Part shown: positions 1 to 6,225 of the stretch, in pieces
Layout: the number at the start of each line of letters is the position of its first letter
How positions within the stretch are numbered: the stretch's first letter is position 1
Source of the DNA: Pseudodesulfovibrio sp.
GTDB lineage: Bacteria; Desulfobacterota; Desulfovibrionia; Desulfovibrionales; Desulfovibrionaceae
Direction of reading: 5' to 3'
NCBI GenBank assembly: GCA_022712815.1
Contig: JAFLJW010000045.1
Location: 1 to 8,716 of the forward strand
Length of the DNA: 8,716 bases
Program-made: the position numbers and the translations under genes
Notes under the pieces: model-generated
What the model was told of the DNA's origin: nothing
The model's input: only the letters and a program-made list of their open reading frames with translations
The model's database searches: none

Positions 1-268
1 CTCTCTCCCCCCTTCCCCTTTCCCCCAAACTTTTTGTGGGCACATTCGTGCGGCCGCTCTGTTCGGAGGTCAAGACTGCGAGAATCTGGTTTATCTCTCG
101 TGAGGCAAGAAAGTCAGTTGTTTTAATTGTTATAAACTCAATTTTTCTTAATACACTTACATAAGAGAGCCTTTCGTTCTCGTGCGGCCCTCTACGTCGC
201 CATCCATTTTTTTCTAATCCCGAGGTCCTCTCAGGCGGCGTAGACCCAAAAAGTTTTGAAAGGGGAGT
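1..268. other. Non-coding stretch with no supported gene
   Basis: I see no protein-like frame on either strand. The first 40 bases are pyrimidine-rich (G-rich on the minus strand, with three tracts of four to six G). Positions 118-172 are AT-rich, with no promoter pair good enough to call. A short direct repeat, TCGTGCGGCC, occurs at 46-55 and 180-189. The sequence leads into the inverted repeat at 269-306. Confidence 0.6.
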
Positions 269-306
269 CCAGAGGGGAAACCTTTTGAAAAAGGTTTCCC
301 CTCTGG
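269..306. repeat. 18-bp perfect inverted repeat after the adaptor gene
   Basis: The arms at 269-286 and 289-306 are exact reverse complements, rich in GGGGAAACC/GGTTTCCCC, separated by two bases; the actual loop would be larger. It begins 16 nt past the adaptor stop codon. No T-run follows directly on the minus strand (ACTTTTTGG comes about 16 nt later), so it is an imperfect intrinsic terminator. It may instead protect the 3' end or belong to a dispersed repeat: together with the flanking GCCGCCGGAGGC it recalls intergenic elements common in Desulfovibrio genomes. That resemblance is from memory only. Confidence 0.65.
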
Positions 307-321
307 CCGCCGGAGGCAAAA

Positions 322-1416
322 TTATGGATTCAACAAATAACTGTCTCCGGAGTGGACATCGGGGCTGGTGACCCGGCGCATGTTGTCATCTGCGCTGCCC
401 AGCAGCACGACCCGGACACGTTCGCCACCCGGAGTCATGAGGAAATACTCCTCGTAGGCCTTGACCAGTGCGGACTTGGGTACGATGACCGCACCGCCCG
501 GATCGGGTAGATCAATGGTCAACTCGGTACGGATACCGCCACGAAACTCGATATCTCCTTCGGCAATTTCAAGGTCCACGTTGATTTTACGCGTCTGGGA
601 ATCAAAGCCCGGAGAAACACGAAGAACCACGGCCTTGATGATTTTGTTCGAGTCCGTAAGCCTGAGGTTTACGGTATCGCCAAGCTCCTTGAGGGCGCGA
701 TATTCTTCGCTGGTCAGGGCAAAGGGGACAAGCAGGACATCATAGCGACCGAGCTCAGCCACTTTTTCACCCTTGGTAATCCATTCGCCGGGTTCGATGT
801 AGCGCGTGACCACCTTCCAGCCAACGGGTCCGAGCAGGGAAAACCTTTTCATGCGCTCCATGAGCACGCGTTCCTCAATCTGTTTGCCGCGAAGCTGTTG
901 CAAGGCTGTCTGATAGGCACGAACGTTGTTGTCCAGAGTGGACTGGGCTGCGTTCTGATTCTTTACCAGAGACTTATACCGCTCCATTTCCTTCTTGCTG
1001 TATTCCAGATCGCTCTTGAGCCGCTGCTGATCTGCACGATTTCCAGCCAGGTCGAGTTCGATGAAGGTGGTATCAAGTTCGGCGAACAAGCCGTGTTTTC
1101 CAAGTGTATCGCCCACATCCACTTTTACCTTGTGAACGCGGCCCGATTCCTCGGAAACCAGGGTCATGGAACTTCTGGCGCGGGTGAAACCAGTCAGGGA
1201 AGACCGGCGGGCTGCGGACTGAGCCACGAACGTTTCAGTGGATTTGACAGGAGGCATCGGGTTGGTGTTGGCCTCGGCTTTTTCAACCAGCTCGCTTCCC
1301 GGAACAGGGGACTCCTCGGCATTGGCCTGGGCATCTCCTCCAAGGCGATCATTGCCGCACCCGGACAAGGCGACCGCAAGGACCACAAGAAACAGCAAAG
1401 CTAAACGTTTTATCAT
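322..1416 (-). CDS. RND/HlyD-type efflux periplasmic adaptor lipoprotein
   Basis: A 364-residue membrane fusion protein that would bridge an inner-membrane pump and an outer-membrane channel. The N-terminus is a lipoprotein signal, MIKRLALLFL then LSGC, with the lipidated Cys at 20. After a linker come the first barrel and lipoyl half (about 68-115, with SGRVHKVKVDVGDTL), an alpha-helical hairpin (about 122-192), the second lipoyl half (VVTRYIEPGEWITKGEKV, 202-219), the beta-barrel (about 225-302) and a membrane-proximal region. I prefer ATG 1416, which has AGGCGG 4 nt upstream and starts directly at the signal peptide; ATG 1449 overlaps the TetR stop but lacks a well-placed Shine-Dalgarno. 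No pump gene follows within the 321 nt to the window edge, so the partner transporter is not visible. Confidence 0.93.
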   Translation of the reverse strand: MIKRLALLFLVVLAVALSGCGNDRLGGDAQANAEESPVPGSELVEKAEANTNPMPPVKSTETFVAQSAARRSSLTGFTRARSSMTLVSEESGRVHKVKVDVGDTLGKHGLFAELDTTFIELDLAGNRADQQRLKSDLEYSKKEMERYKSLVKNQNAAQSTLDNNVRAYQTALQQLRGKQIEERVLMERMKRFSLLGPVGWKVVTRYIEPGEWITKGEKVAELGRYDVLLVPFALTSEEYRALKELGDTVNLRLTDSNKIIKAVVLRVSPGFDSQTRKINVDLEIAEGDIEFRGGIRTELTIDLPDPGGAVIVPKSALVKAYEEYFLMTPGGERVRVVLLGSADDNMRRVTSPDVHSGDSYLLNP

Positions 1417-1445
1417 ACTACCGCCTGTATTTATTCCAATCTTTA

Positions 1446-2069
1446 TCATTTTTCATGCTCTTTATCTCCTGGTCGCATGCAGAACCACAAGATACGATCC
1501 AAAAGAGGATCAAGGTCCAATCCACCGCTCAAAGCCGCCACTTGGCCCGTATTGATCAGGTGTGCCAAGCCATGCACGCCCGACCAGAGAGAAAACACGA
1601 CTGTATCCGCATCAATGTCCCCGAAAGATCCAAGGGCAAGACATTCTTCCACGTTGGACCGGAAATGAGTATAGGATCGCATGGAACTTTCCGCCCACTT
1701 GCCTTCCAGATCAACTTGCTCACAATCGGTACAGAACATGAGCCGGAAATAGCCCGGATTGGTCATGGCAAACCGGATGTAGCCCTTGCCGCTTTCCTTC
1801 AATCGCTCAAGCGGGTCAGGGATTTCCCTCATTCTCTCAGCTTGCCTCTGGAGATATAACTCAAAACCCTCGTCTCGCAATACGGACAGTATCTCTCGCT
1901 TGTTCTTGAAATATCTGTATATCGCCGCAGGACTATACTCGATGGCACTGGCAATTCGTCGCAACGACACGTTGTCAAAACCATCTTTCACGAAAAGCTG
2001 CTTGGCCGCGTCCAGAATGCGCCTGCGCATCTTCTCCTTGTCCCGCTCACGTCGTTTTTGCGTACTCAT
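1446..2069 (-). CDS. TetR/AcrR-family regulator with WHG-type C-terminal domain
   Basis: A 207-residue TetR-family protein. The DNA-binding domain comprises RRRILDAAKQLFVKDGF (15-31), VSLRRIASAIEYSPAAIY (34-51) and YRYFKNKREI (51-60). The C-terminal domain carries FAMTNPGYFRLMF (100-112) and the motif LWSGVHGLAHL, in which Trp162, His166 and Gly167 fit the WHG signature. Regulators of this subtype often control neighbouring efflux genes. ATG at 2069 is chosen because the basic N-terminal tail MSTQKRRERDKEK is common in the family; GAGAGG lies only 1 nt upstream, so ATG 2030 after AAGGAG is a real alternative. The stop TGA overlaps an in-frame ATG of the adaptor frame (ATGA at 1446-1449), pointing to co-transcription with the adaptor and repression of both. 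Confidence 0.93.
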   Translation of the reverse strand: MSTQKRRERDKEKMRRRILDAAKQLFVKDGFDNVSLRRIASAIEYSPAAIYRYFKNKREILSVLRDEGFELYLQRQAERMREIPDPLERLKESGKGYIRFAMTNPGYFRLMFCTDCEQVDLEGKWAESSMRSYTHFRSNVEECLALGSFGDIDADTVVFSLWSGVHGLAHLINTGQVAALSGGLDLDPLLDRILWFCMRPGDKEHEK

Positions 2070-2075
2070 ACCTCT

Positions 2076-2104
2076 CGCCTAGCAAACGCCATTCACTTTG
2101 TAAA
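2076..2104 (-). promoter_or_regulatory. Candidate promoter of the TetR-adaptor pair
   Basis: TTTACA (2099-2104, minus strand) is followed after 17 nt by TAGGCG (2076-2081). Six bases then separate the -10 from ATG 2069, the same geometry as at larE, implying a start site on or beside the ATG. Alternatively the real start codon is the internal ATG at 2030, which has AAGGAG in front of it. Confidence 0.38.
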
Positions 2105-2114
2105 CACTGTTTAC
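2100..2114. promoter_or_regulatory. Palindromic operator GTAAACA-N-TGTTTAC
   Basis: A perfect 15-bp palindrome with 7-bp arms and one central base lies 31 bp upstream of the TetR start at 2069. It overlaps the -35 element of the predicted promoter, so it is a likely autoregulatory site of the regulator encoded downstream. Two further partial half-sites, TTTGTAA, follow at 2117 and 2127. Confidence 0.62.
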
Positions 2115-2175
2115 CTTTTGTAACTATTTGTAACATACCACACAATTTCGAAAGAGCTTGACAAATCCTGCCAAT

Positions 2176-2703
2176 TTAGTGGTTCACGGCCTTGTTGGTT
2201 TGCAAAACGCTCTTCATGGCTGCCGAGATAATCAGATGGTGAAAGGGCCGTATCAAGTTGAAATAGATCGATCCGGCCCAATTTCGATATCGAACGACCG
2301 TAATCAGATGAAACTGCTTCATGCCCTCTTGTCCGTCCTGGGGCTGAACGAGCACGCCAAGGGCCGCTCCCAAATGGCTCTCCTCACCAATGGCCACCCA
2401 GTATGTCTCGCCATCTGAATCGGCCACGGTGAAAAACAATGCCTCCTGCCCGGCCTCGACCGGCAGGGTTTCAGCCGTCAGACGGTCCTTTCCCGTTGCA
2501 TCGCTCTTGCCTTGCCCCAAAATCCTGAGCAGCCAGACCCTGATTCTCCACAAAATCTGCATCCAGCCGGGCTGATATGACAGGACCCCAGCCATGAATT
2601 CACGGAGAGAAAGGGTTCCCGTACCGCTTTTCACGTCCACATGGTCTGCGCCGTCCAGATACTCGGCCAATGCTGGTGTCTGCTTGAATTCATTCATATC
2701 CAT
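2176..2703 (-). CDS. DUF2867-like protein
   Basis: A 175-residue protein resembling DUF2867, seen in segments such as GWMQILWRIR (46-55), ALFFTVADSDGETYWVAIG (88-106), FHLITVVRYRNWAGSIYF (131-148) and IRPFHHLIISAAM (151-163). DUF2867 often occurs as the C-terminal domain of NmrA-like NAD(P)-binding proteins; this copy stands alone. Its biochemical role is unknown. There is no signal peptide, and the hydrophobic stretch near 46-62 is interrupted by arginines, so it is probably amphipathic, not transmembrane. ATG at 2703 is chosen because GAGGAG precedes it. The frame stays open upstream to 2886, but that part lies inside the regulator gene and is non-protein-like. Position behind a TetR gene suggests expression in response to a small-molecule or stress signal. 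Confidence 0.8.
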   Translation of the reverse strand: MDMNEFKQTPALAEYLDGADHVDVKSGTGTLSLREFMAGVLSYQPGWMQILWRIRVWLLRILGQGKSDATGKDRLTAETLPVEAGQEALFFTVADSDGETYWVAIGEESHLGAALGVLVQPQDGQEGMKQFHLITVVRYRNWAGSIYFNLIRPFHHLIISAAMKSVLQTNKAVNH

Positions 2704-2716
2704 AACTTTTCTCCTC

Positions 2717-3334
2717 TCAGACCAACACGCCACCAAGGACGATGTCCCACAATGGCACAACCTTGGCGACCTGGGCCTCCGGGTCAAATCGATCCTGCTT
2801 GAGACCATCAATAAGACCATTGAGATACAGTCCCCAACACAGGGCTGCCACCTGTTCGCCGTTGATGTCCGGCTTGACCTCACCACGCTCCTTGGCCGCC
2901 TCGATCAGTTCACCCATAAGGGAAATGGCAACATTGATTTGCAAATCAAAAGGTTCGCGCCACTCGCCCCGGGTGAACAACGCCTCCTTGACCACAACAC
3001 GAAGATATCGGGTTTGTGTCGAATAATATCCATATATTTCACGTAGTATGTAGAGAAGCTGCTCCCTGACAGGCTCATCACGAGGTACGGACTCAATGGC
3101 TTCCATTGATACACACCCGATTTCCTCATGAAAGCTAGCGAGCAAAAGTGATTTTTTGTCCTTGAAATGCAGTGAAATCGTGCCAAGTCCCACGCCTGCG
3201 GCCTTGGCCAGCGCACGCATGGTCGTTTTCTCAAACCCACGCTCGGTTATCAGCACCCTGGCCGCATCCTGAATCTGTTGCCGGGTTTCATTTTTTTGTC
3301 GATCCCGCAGGGACAAGTCATCGTTGTCTTTCAT
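2717..3334 (-). CDS. TetR/AcrR-family regulator, probably autoregulated, paired with DUF2867 gene
   Basis: A 205-residue TetR-type repressor. The N-terminal DNA-binding domain (about 14-60) contains TRQQIQDAARVLITERG, TTMRALAKAAGV and the recognition helix GLGTISLHFKDK. The remainder is the helical ligand-binding and dimerisation domain. ATG at 3334 is favoured over the in-frame ATG at 3358 because AGAAGAGG lies just upstream, and because the longer version would begin inside an operator palindrome. Two TGAAC-NN-GTTCA palindromes overlie its promoter. The stop TGA at 2717 lies 13 nt before the DUF2867 start, so both genes are likely on one mRNA, and a signal bound by the regulator probably induces both. 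The C-terminal region resembles that of the regulator at 3454-4026. Confidence 0.94.
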   Translation of the reverse strand: MKDNDDLSLRDRQKNETRQQIQDAARVLITERGFEKTTMRALAKAAGVGLGTISLHFKDKKSLLLASFHEEIGCVSMEAIESVPRDEPVREQLLYILREIYGYYSTQTRYLRVVVKEALFTRGEWREPFDLQINVAISLMGELIEAAKERGEVKPDINGEQVAALCWGLYLNGLIDGLKQDRFDPEAQVAKVVPLWDIVLGGVLV

Positions 3335-3345
3335 AATACCTCTTC

Positions 3346-3376
3346 TGAACGCGTTCATTCACTGAACTTGTTCAGT
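3346..3376. promoter_or_regulatory. Tandem palindromic operator TGAAC-NN-GTTCA (two copies)
   Basis: Two palindromes lie in tandem just upstream of the TetR start at 3334. One is TGAACGCGTTCA (3346-3357), a perfect 12-bp palindrome. The other is ACTGAACTTGTTCAGT (3361-3376), with 7-bp arms and two central bases. Both share the core TGAAC-NN-GTTCA, and their centres are 17 bp apart. They cover the predicted -10, start site and early leader, so a repressor dimer on each would block transcription. They are probably the binding sites of the TetR protein encoded immediately downstream. Confidence 0.7.
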
Positions 3377-3400
3377 AGCGGCGCCTGCTTTAATTGTCAA
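3372..3400 (-). promoter_or_regulatory. Promoter of the TetR-DUF2867 pair
   Basis: On the minus strand a perfect TTGACA (3395-3400) is followed after 17 nt by TACTGA (3372-3377), a weak -10. The predicted start near 3365 gives a leader of about 31 nt before ATG 3334, with AGAAGAGG as Shine-Dalgarno. The -10 overlaps the first of two palindromic operators, the geometry expected for autorepression. Confidence 0.5.
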
Positions 3401-3453
3401 CACCCGCCGAATTATTCGACCCGACCGGTGTCCAGAAGAAGTATGGGTGATGA

Positions 3454-4026
3454 CTATCGCAATGAAGCCACGAGGGCCCCCACCAGTGGGTAGGTGAAAT
3501 CGCAGATGCCCCTGGTGTCTGGAACAGAACCGCGCAGCACCATGATCATGCCCAACAGGTAATATGAAACAAATGCCCGAGCCGCCAGCGTCTCATCCAC
3601 ATTTTGCCGAATCTCACCCCGCCGTTTGGCAGCCTGAAACAAGGCAGCTACCTCGACAGAAAACCGCCAAAGCATGGTCTCATAGGCCTCCCGCCACCCT
3701 TCATTGCTGAAGAAAACTTCACGCATGACCTGCAATGAACTGTGCTGATGTGCGACAAAAAACTCAAAACGATATTTGAGAAAATACTTCAATTGATCAT
3801 CAAGCTGTGATTTTGGCAGGTTTTCCAAGGTTTTTTGGGCAACCAGATCAAGCTCTTCCTGCAAAAGAGTAAAAACAAGCGTGGATTTCTTTGGAAAATG
3901 CCGGTGCATAGCTTCAATATCCATCCCGACTTCAGACGCTATATCCAACAGACTGACACCTTTCATTCCCGTTTTGCGAAAATGCTTTCGTGCTGCCTCC
4001 AGAACATTTTTCCGTTCCTTCCTCAT
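3454..4026 (-). CDS. TetR/AcrR-family transcriptional regulator (lone gene)
   Basis: A 190-residue, one-component ligand-responsive DNA-binding protein. The N-terminal helix-turn-helix spans about residues 5-50: a first helix with NVLEAARKHF, then VSLLDIASEVGM and the recognition region IEAMHRHFPKK. The C-terminal ligand and dimer domain follows. The recognition helix has Met-His-Arg-His-Phe where the family commonly has a Tyr-Tyr/His-Phe ending, so the fold is intact but the specificity is likely its own. ATG at 4026 is chosen because GGAGG lies 4 nt upstream; the in-frame ATG at 4086 would add 20 residues unlike the family. Its C-terminal domain aligns by eye with the next regulator (shared WREP/WREA and AAK-RGE segments), suggesting an old duplication. 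Its target may be its own gene or the upstream permease operon. Confidence 0.93.
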   Translation of the reverse strand: MRKERKNVLEAARKHFRKTGMKGVSLLDIASEVGMDIEAMHRHFPKKSTLVFTLLQEELDLVAQKTLENLPKSQLDDQLKYFLKYRFEFFVAHQHSSLQVMREVFFSNEGWREAYETMLWRFSVEVAALFQAAKRRGEIRQNVDETLAARAFVSYYLLGMIMVLRGSVPDTRGICDFTYPLVGALVASLR

Positions 4027-4057
4027 ACCGCCTCCGATCTTTTTCGTCCTGATCCAT

Positions 4058-4086
4058 AAAATCTCATTCGAGAATCTCTCAGTCAA
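4058..4086 (-). promoter_or_regulatory. Weak promoter candidate for the lone TetR gene
   Basis: TTGACT (4081-4086, minus strand) is a good -35 element. The -10 is uncertain: GATTTT at 4058-4063 has a 17-nt spacer, while the better-looking TTTTAT at 4056-4061 has a 19-nt spacer. A short palindrome, GAGA-A-TCTC (plus strand, 4070-4078), lies in the spacer where a repressor could act. Confidence 0.28.
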
Positions 4087-4184
4087 GTATTAACTCTTTG
4101 CTCAAAGCCTTGCCCAGATGCGTATCGACTTCTTTCCGACCGAAAAGTCCAACCAACTTTCACGGCCTCCGCAATGGCAAAACA

Positions 4185-4218
4185 ATAGCCAGCTATCTAT
4201 TATTAAATAGCTGGCTAT
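4185..4218 (-). terminator. Hairpin after the permease gene; probable Rho-independent terminator
   Basis: Two perfectly complementary 12-nt arms (4185-4196 and 4207-4218) enclose a 10-nt AT-rich loop. On the minus strand the stem is followed by TGTTTTG, a modest T-rich tract, about 50 nt past the permease stop. There is no T-rich tract on the plus-strand side. Each arm is itself a near-palindrome (ATAGC-NN-GCTAT), so the site could instead, or also, be a pair of protein-binding sites upstream of the TetR gene starting at 4026. Confidence 0.55.
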
Positions 4219-4265
4219 CTAAGTTCTATGCTGAATGCACCAACTTGAAATTGTTGAACTATCGA

Positions 4266-5489
4266 CTAACTCTTCAAAACGTCGAGGATTTCGATATTCG
4301 CGGCTTGCCATGCAGGATATGCACCCGCTGCAACGCCGAGAACGCAGGAGCCAACCAATGTAAGGCCAAGGCTCGCGGGTTCAAGGATGACCGGCAAGCC
4401 AGCCAGAGAGCAACCTACGGTCACCAGGAGCATGGTCGCCAGGACACCGCAGGCTCCGCCTATTCCGGCCATCAGTCCTGATTCAAACAGGAACTGCCTG
4501 ACAATGTCCTGCCGCCGACCGCCCACGGCACGGCGTACTCCAATCTCCACACGACGCGCCCTGACCACCAGAATCATGATCGAAAGTATGCCCATTCCGC
4601 CCACGGCAAATGAAATGGACGAGGTGATACCCCCCAAGGTTGTCATAAGTGCCAAGGCTTGTTGCTGCAATTTGATGGCATCTTTCGGAGAGAGTGTGCT
4701 GAAATCCTCGTCCTCGCCTTCTTCTATCCTGTGTCTGGCCCTCATGACGGCCCGGGCAGACTCTTCCACAACCGAAAGCCCGGCATCCTTGGACAACCGC
4801 AGGAAAACCCCGCTGATCCAGCGTTGGTTGCTGGCCCGGCGCATGTACGTGGTTATGGGCAGGAACATCTGCTCATCCTGATCCTCGCCAGAGACATCGC
4901 GCCCTTTGTTCTCCATCACTCCGAGGACTCTGAAGCCAGCCCTGTAAAGATACACGATCTGGCCGATGGCTTCTTCTGGTCTGTCAAAGAGACGCTCGGC
5001 TATTTTCTGACCCAGAACACAAACCTTGGCCCGGTCTTCGACCTCTTTCCAGTTGAAAAACCGGCCCGCGCTTGGGTAAAAATTACGGATAACCTGATAG
5101 TTCGGCCAGGCGGCCATGAGTTTTGCGTTTACAGCCTTGCCCTTTGCCCGAACCTGCATAGTTTGGGAGACAAAAGGAGTCCCGTCCATGACGGAAGGAA
5201 CGCCATCTATGACGGCCTGCGCATCACCTAGGGTAAAATTCATGGAACGGCCCGAGACACGGACGCCTCCACCTCGACGAAATCGCATCTGCCCTGCCAT
5301 AACAGCATAAAGGTTAGGGCCCAGCTTTTCTGTTTCCATCTCAGCCTGCCTGACCATAATCTTGGAAACATGCTGCACACCGGTAAAAGCAAAGGCACCA
5401 AGGAAGACACCTAATATGGCAAGGATGGCGCGCCATTTGTGAATGGCGAGAGATGACATGGCTATTCTTAAATTTAAAGGCAAAGGCAT
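4266..5489 (-). CDS. MacB/FtsX-type ABC transporter permease
   Basis: This 407-residue inner-membrane permease belongs to the MacB/LolCE (type VII) superfamily, which couples cytoplasmic ATP hydrolysis to movement of periplasmic or lipid-linked substrates. The topology is typical: one N-terminal membrane segment (about 20-40), a large periplasmic MacB-like domain (about 45-280), then three C-terminal segments (about 285-309, 335-360 and 370-395). The cytoplasmic loop RRVEIGVRRAVGGRRQDIV (312-330) is the usual coupling region contacting the ATPase, and the C-terminus YPAWQAANIEILDVL is characteristic. ATG at 5489 is chosen because the family starts with an NLRIA-type cytoplasmic helix; AGGA lies 9 nt upstream. 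No ATPase gene adjoins it, so a partner must be encoded elsewhere. Substrate is unknown. Confidence 0.94.
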   Translation of the reverse strand: MPLPLNLRIAMSSLAIHKWRAILAILGVFLGAFAFTGVQHVSKIMVRQAEMETEKLGPNLYAVMAGQMRFRRGGGVRVSGRSMNFTLGDAQAVIDGVPSVMDGTPFVSQTMQVRAKGKAVNAKLMAAWPNYQVIRNFYPSAGRFFNWKEVEDRAKVCVLGQKIAERLFDRPEEAIGQIVYLYRAGFRVLGVMENKGRDVSGEDQDEQMFLPITTYMRRASNQRWISGVFLRLSKDAGLSVVEESARAVMRARHRIEEGEDEDFSTLSPKDAIKLQQQALALMTTLGGITSSISFAVGGMGILSIMILVVRARRVEIGVRRAVGGRRQDIVRQFLFESGLMAGIGGACGVLATMLLVTVGCSLAGLPVILEPASLGLTLVGSCVLGVAAGAYPAWQAANIEILDVLKS

Positions 5490-5543
5490 ACTTAATCGTC
5501 CTGAATTATTCTATTTGCCGACGAAGGCGGCGAGCAAAAAAAT

Positions 5544-6212
5544 TTACGACTCGTATATCTCTTTATTCCACACAATATTACCATTAAAAATATATTGCCA
5601 CAAACGCTCCATGGCATGCCCTGTGTTCTTCTCATCCAGCGGATCATCTTCGACCAGTTTCAAGGCGTATTCATAAAAGGCCCTGGGACGAGTCCTGAGT
5701 CTTTCCCTGGTAACGCAAAACAAGCCCGCAGGTGCGCGAACAATTATCTGCTCAGGTGCAACCGCATCGAAAAGTCGCTCGAAAATTTCGGCAACAGGAA
5801 TATCACGACCCCATCCGGCCCAACGCCCCTCATTTTCTGGCTTGTGTAAATCGTGTGGCTGACCAAGTCCATCACACTTTAACTTGAACCAGGCCAATCC
5901 CTTGAACGGAACACTCTTGTCCACAACATCCGCAAGCATGGTCCGCAAGGTCTCAACCGAACCGCGCTCCCGATCATCAATGTGATCAAAAGGGTCTCCC
6001 TGCAAAAAAACATTCATGTCAGCCAAATTGTCATACTCGCGCACTATATGAGAAAGGTAGGTCTGTGCTTCACGCCCTATATTTCGCAGTGGAGTTGAGT
6101 TTTCCAAGGAATCTCCACCCTTGTTATACACAACGTAATCATACCCAAGCTCCTCTGCCCAGACAACGTCCTCACGGTATCTGGCTATGATCACTTTGAC
6201 ATGCTCACCCAT
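5544..6212 (-). CDS. DUF3431-like protein of unknown function
   Basis: The 222-residue product is soluble, with no signal peptide or membrane segment visible. It resembles the DUF3431 family in the order of its motifs: IIARYRED (8-15), VVYNKGG (27-33), NIGREAQTYLSHIV (44-57), VFLQGDPFDHI (68-78), a FCVTRERL segment (165-172) and ERLWQYIFNG near the C-terminus (202-211). Families with this pattern are suspected to be glycosyltransferase-like, but I see no basis for naming a reaction. ATG at 6212 is preferred over the in-frame ATG at 6245 because GAGGTGG precedes it at suitable distance, and the longer form would overlap larC1. It starts 13 nt after the larC1 stop and ends 54 nt before the permease, so it probably shares their mRNA. 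A link to the nickel-pincer cofactor is suggested only by position. Confidence 0.82.
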   Translation of the reverse strand: MGEHVKVIIARYREDVVWAEELGYDYVVYNKGGDSLENSTPLRNIGREAQTYLSHIVREYDNLADMNVFLQGDPFDHIDDRERGSVETLRTMLADVVDKSVPFKGLAWFKLKCDGLGQPHDLHKPENEGRWAGWGRDIPVAEIFERLFDAVAPEQIIVRAPAGLFCVTRERLRTRPRAFYEYALKLVEDDPLDEKNTGHAMERLWQYIFNGNIVWNKEIYES

Positions 6213-6225
6213 TATCACCACCTCT

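Noticed and set aside
1..33. G-quadruplex on the minus strand
   Set aside because: Only three long G-tracts are visible before the window edge; four would be needed for a firm call.
898..1404. A 168-codon plus-strand frame opposite the adaptor
   Set aside because: It is antisense to the adaptor coding region, with no independent ribosome binding site or family resemblance.
2159..2190. Plus-strand promoter starting with TTGACA at 2159
   Set aside because: No -10 element lies at 16-18 nt, and no plus-strand gene follows.
2704..2886. N-terminal extension of the DUF2867 frame
   Set aside because: This part lies within the TetR gene in another frame and is rich in Arg, Cys and Ser without homology-like patterns. 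A good Shine-Dalgarno supports the start at 2703.
4387..5231. Long plus-strand open frames opposite the permease gene
   Set aside because: They overlap each other and the conserved permease, and their composition reflects the complementary strand of a membrane protein gene.
5510..5546. Possible terminator between the DUF3431 gene and the permease
   Set aside because: Only short stems (GCCG/CGGC) form, and the T-run comes before the stem in the direction of transcription, so it does not fit an intrinsic terminator.
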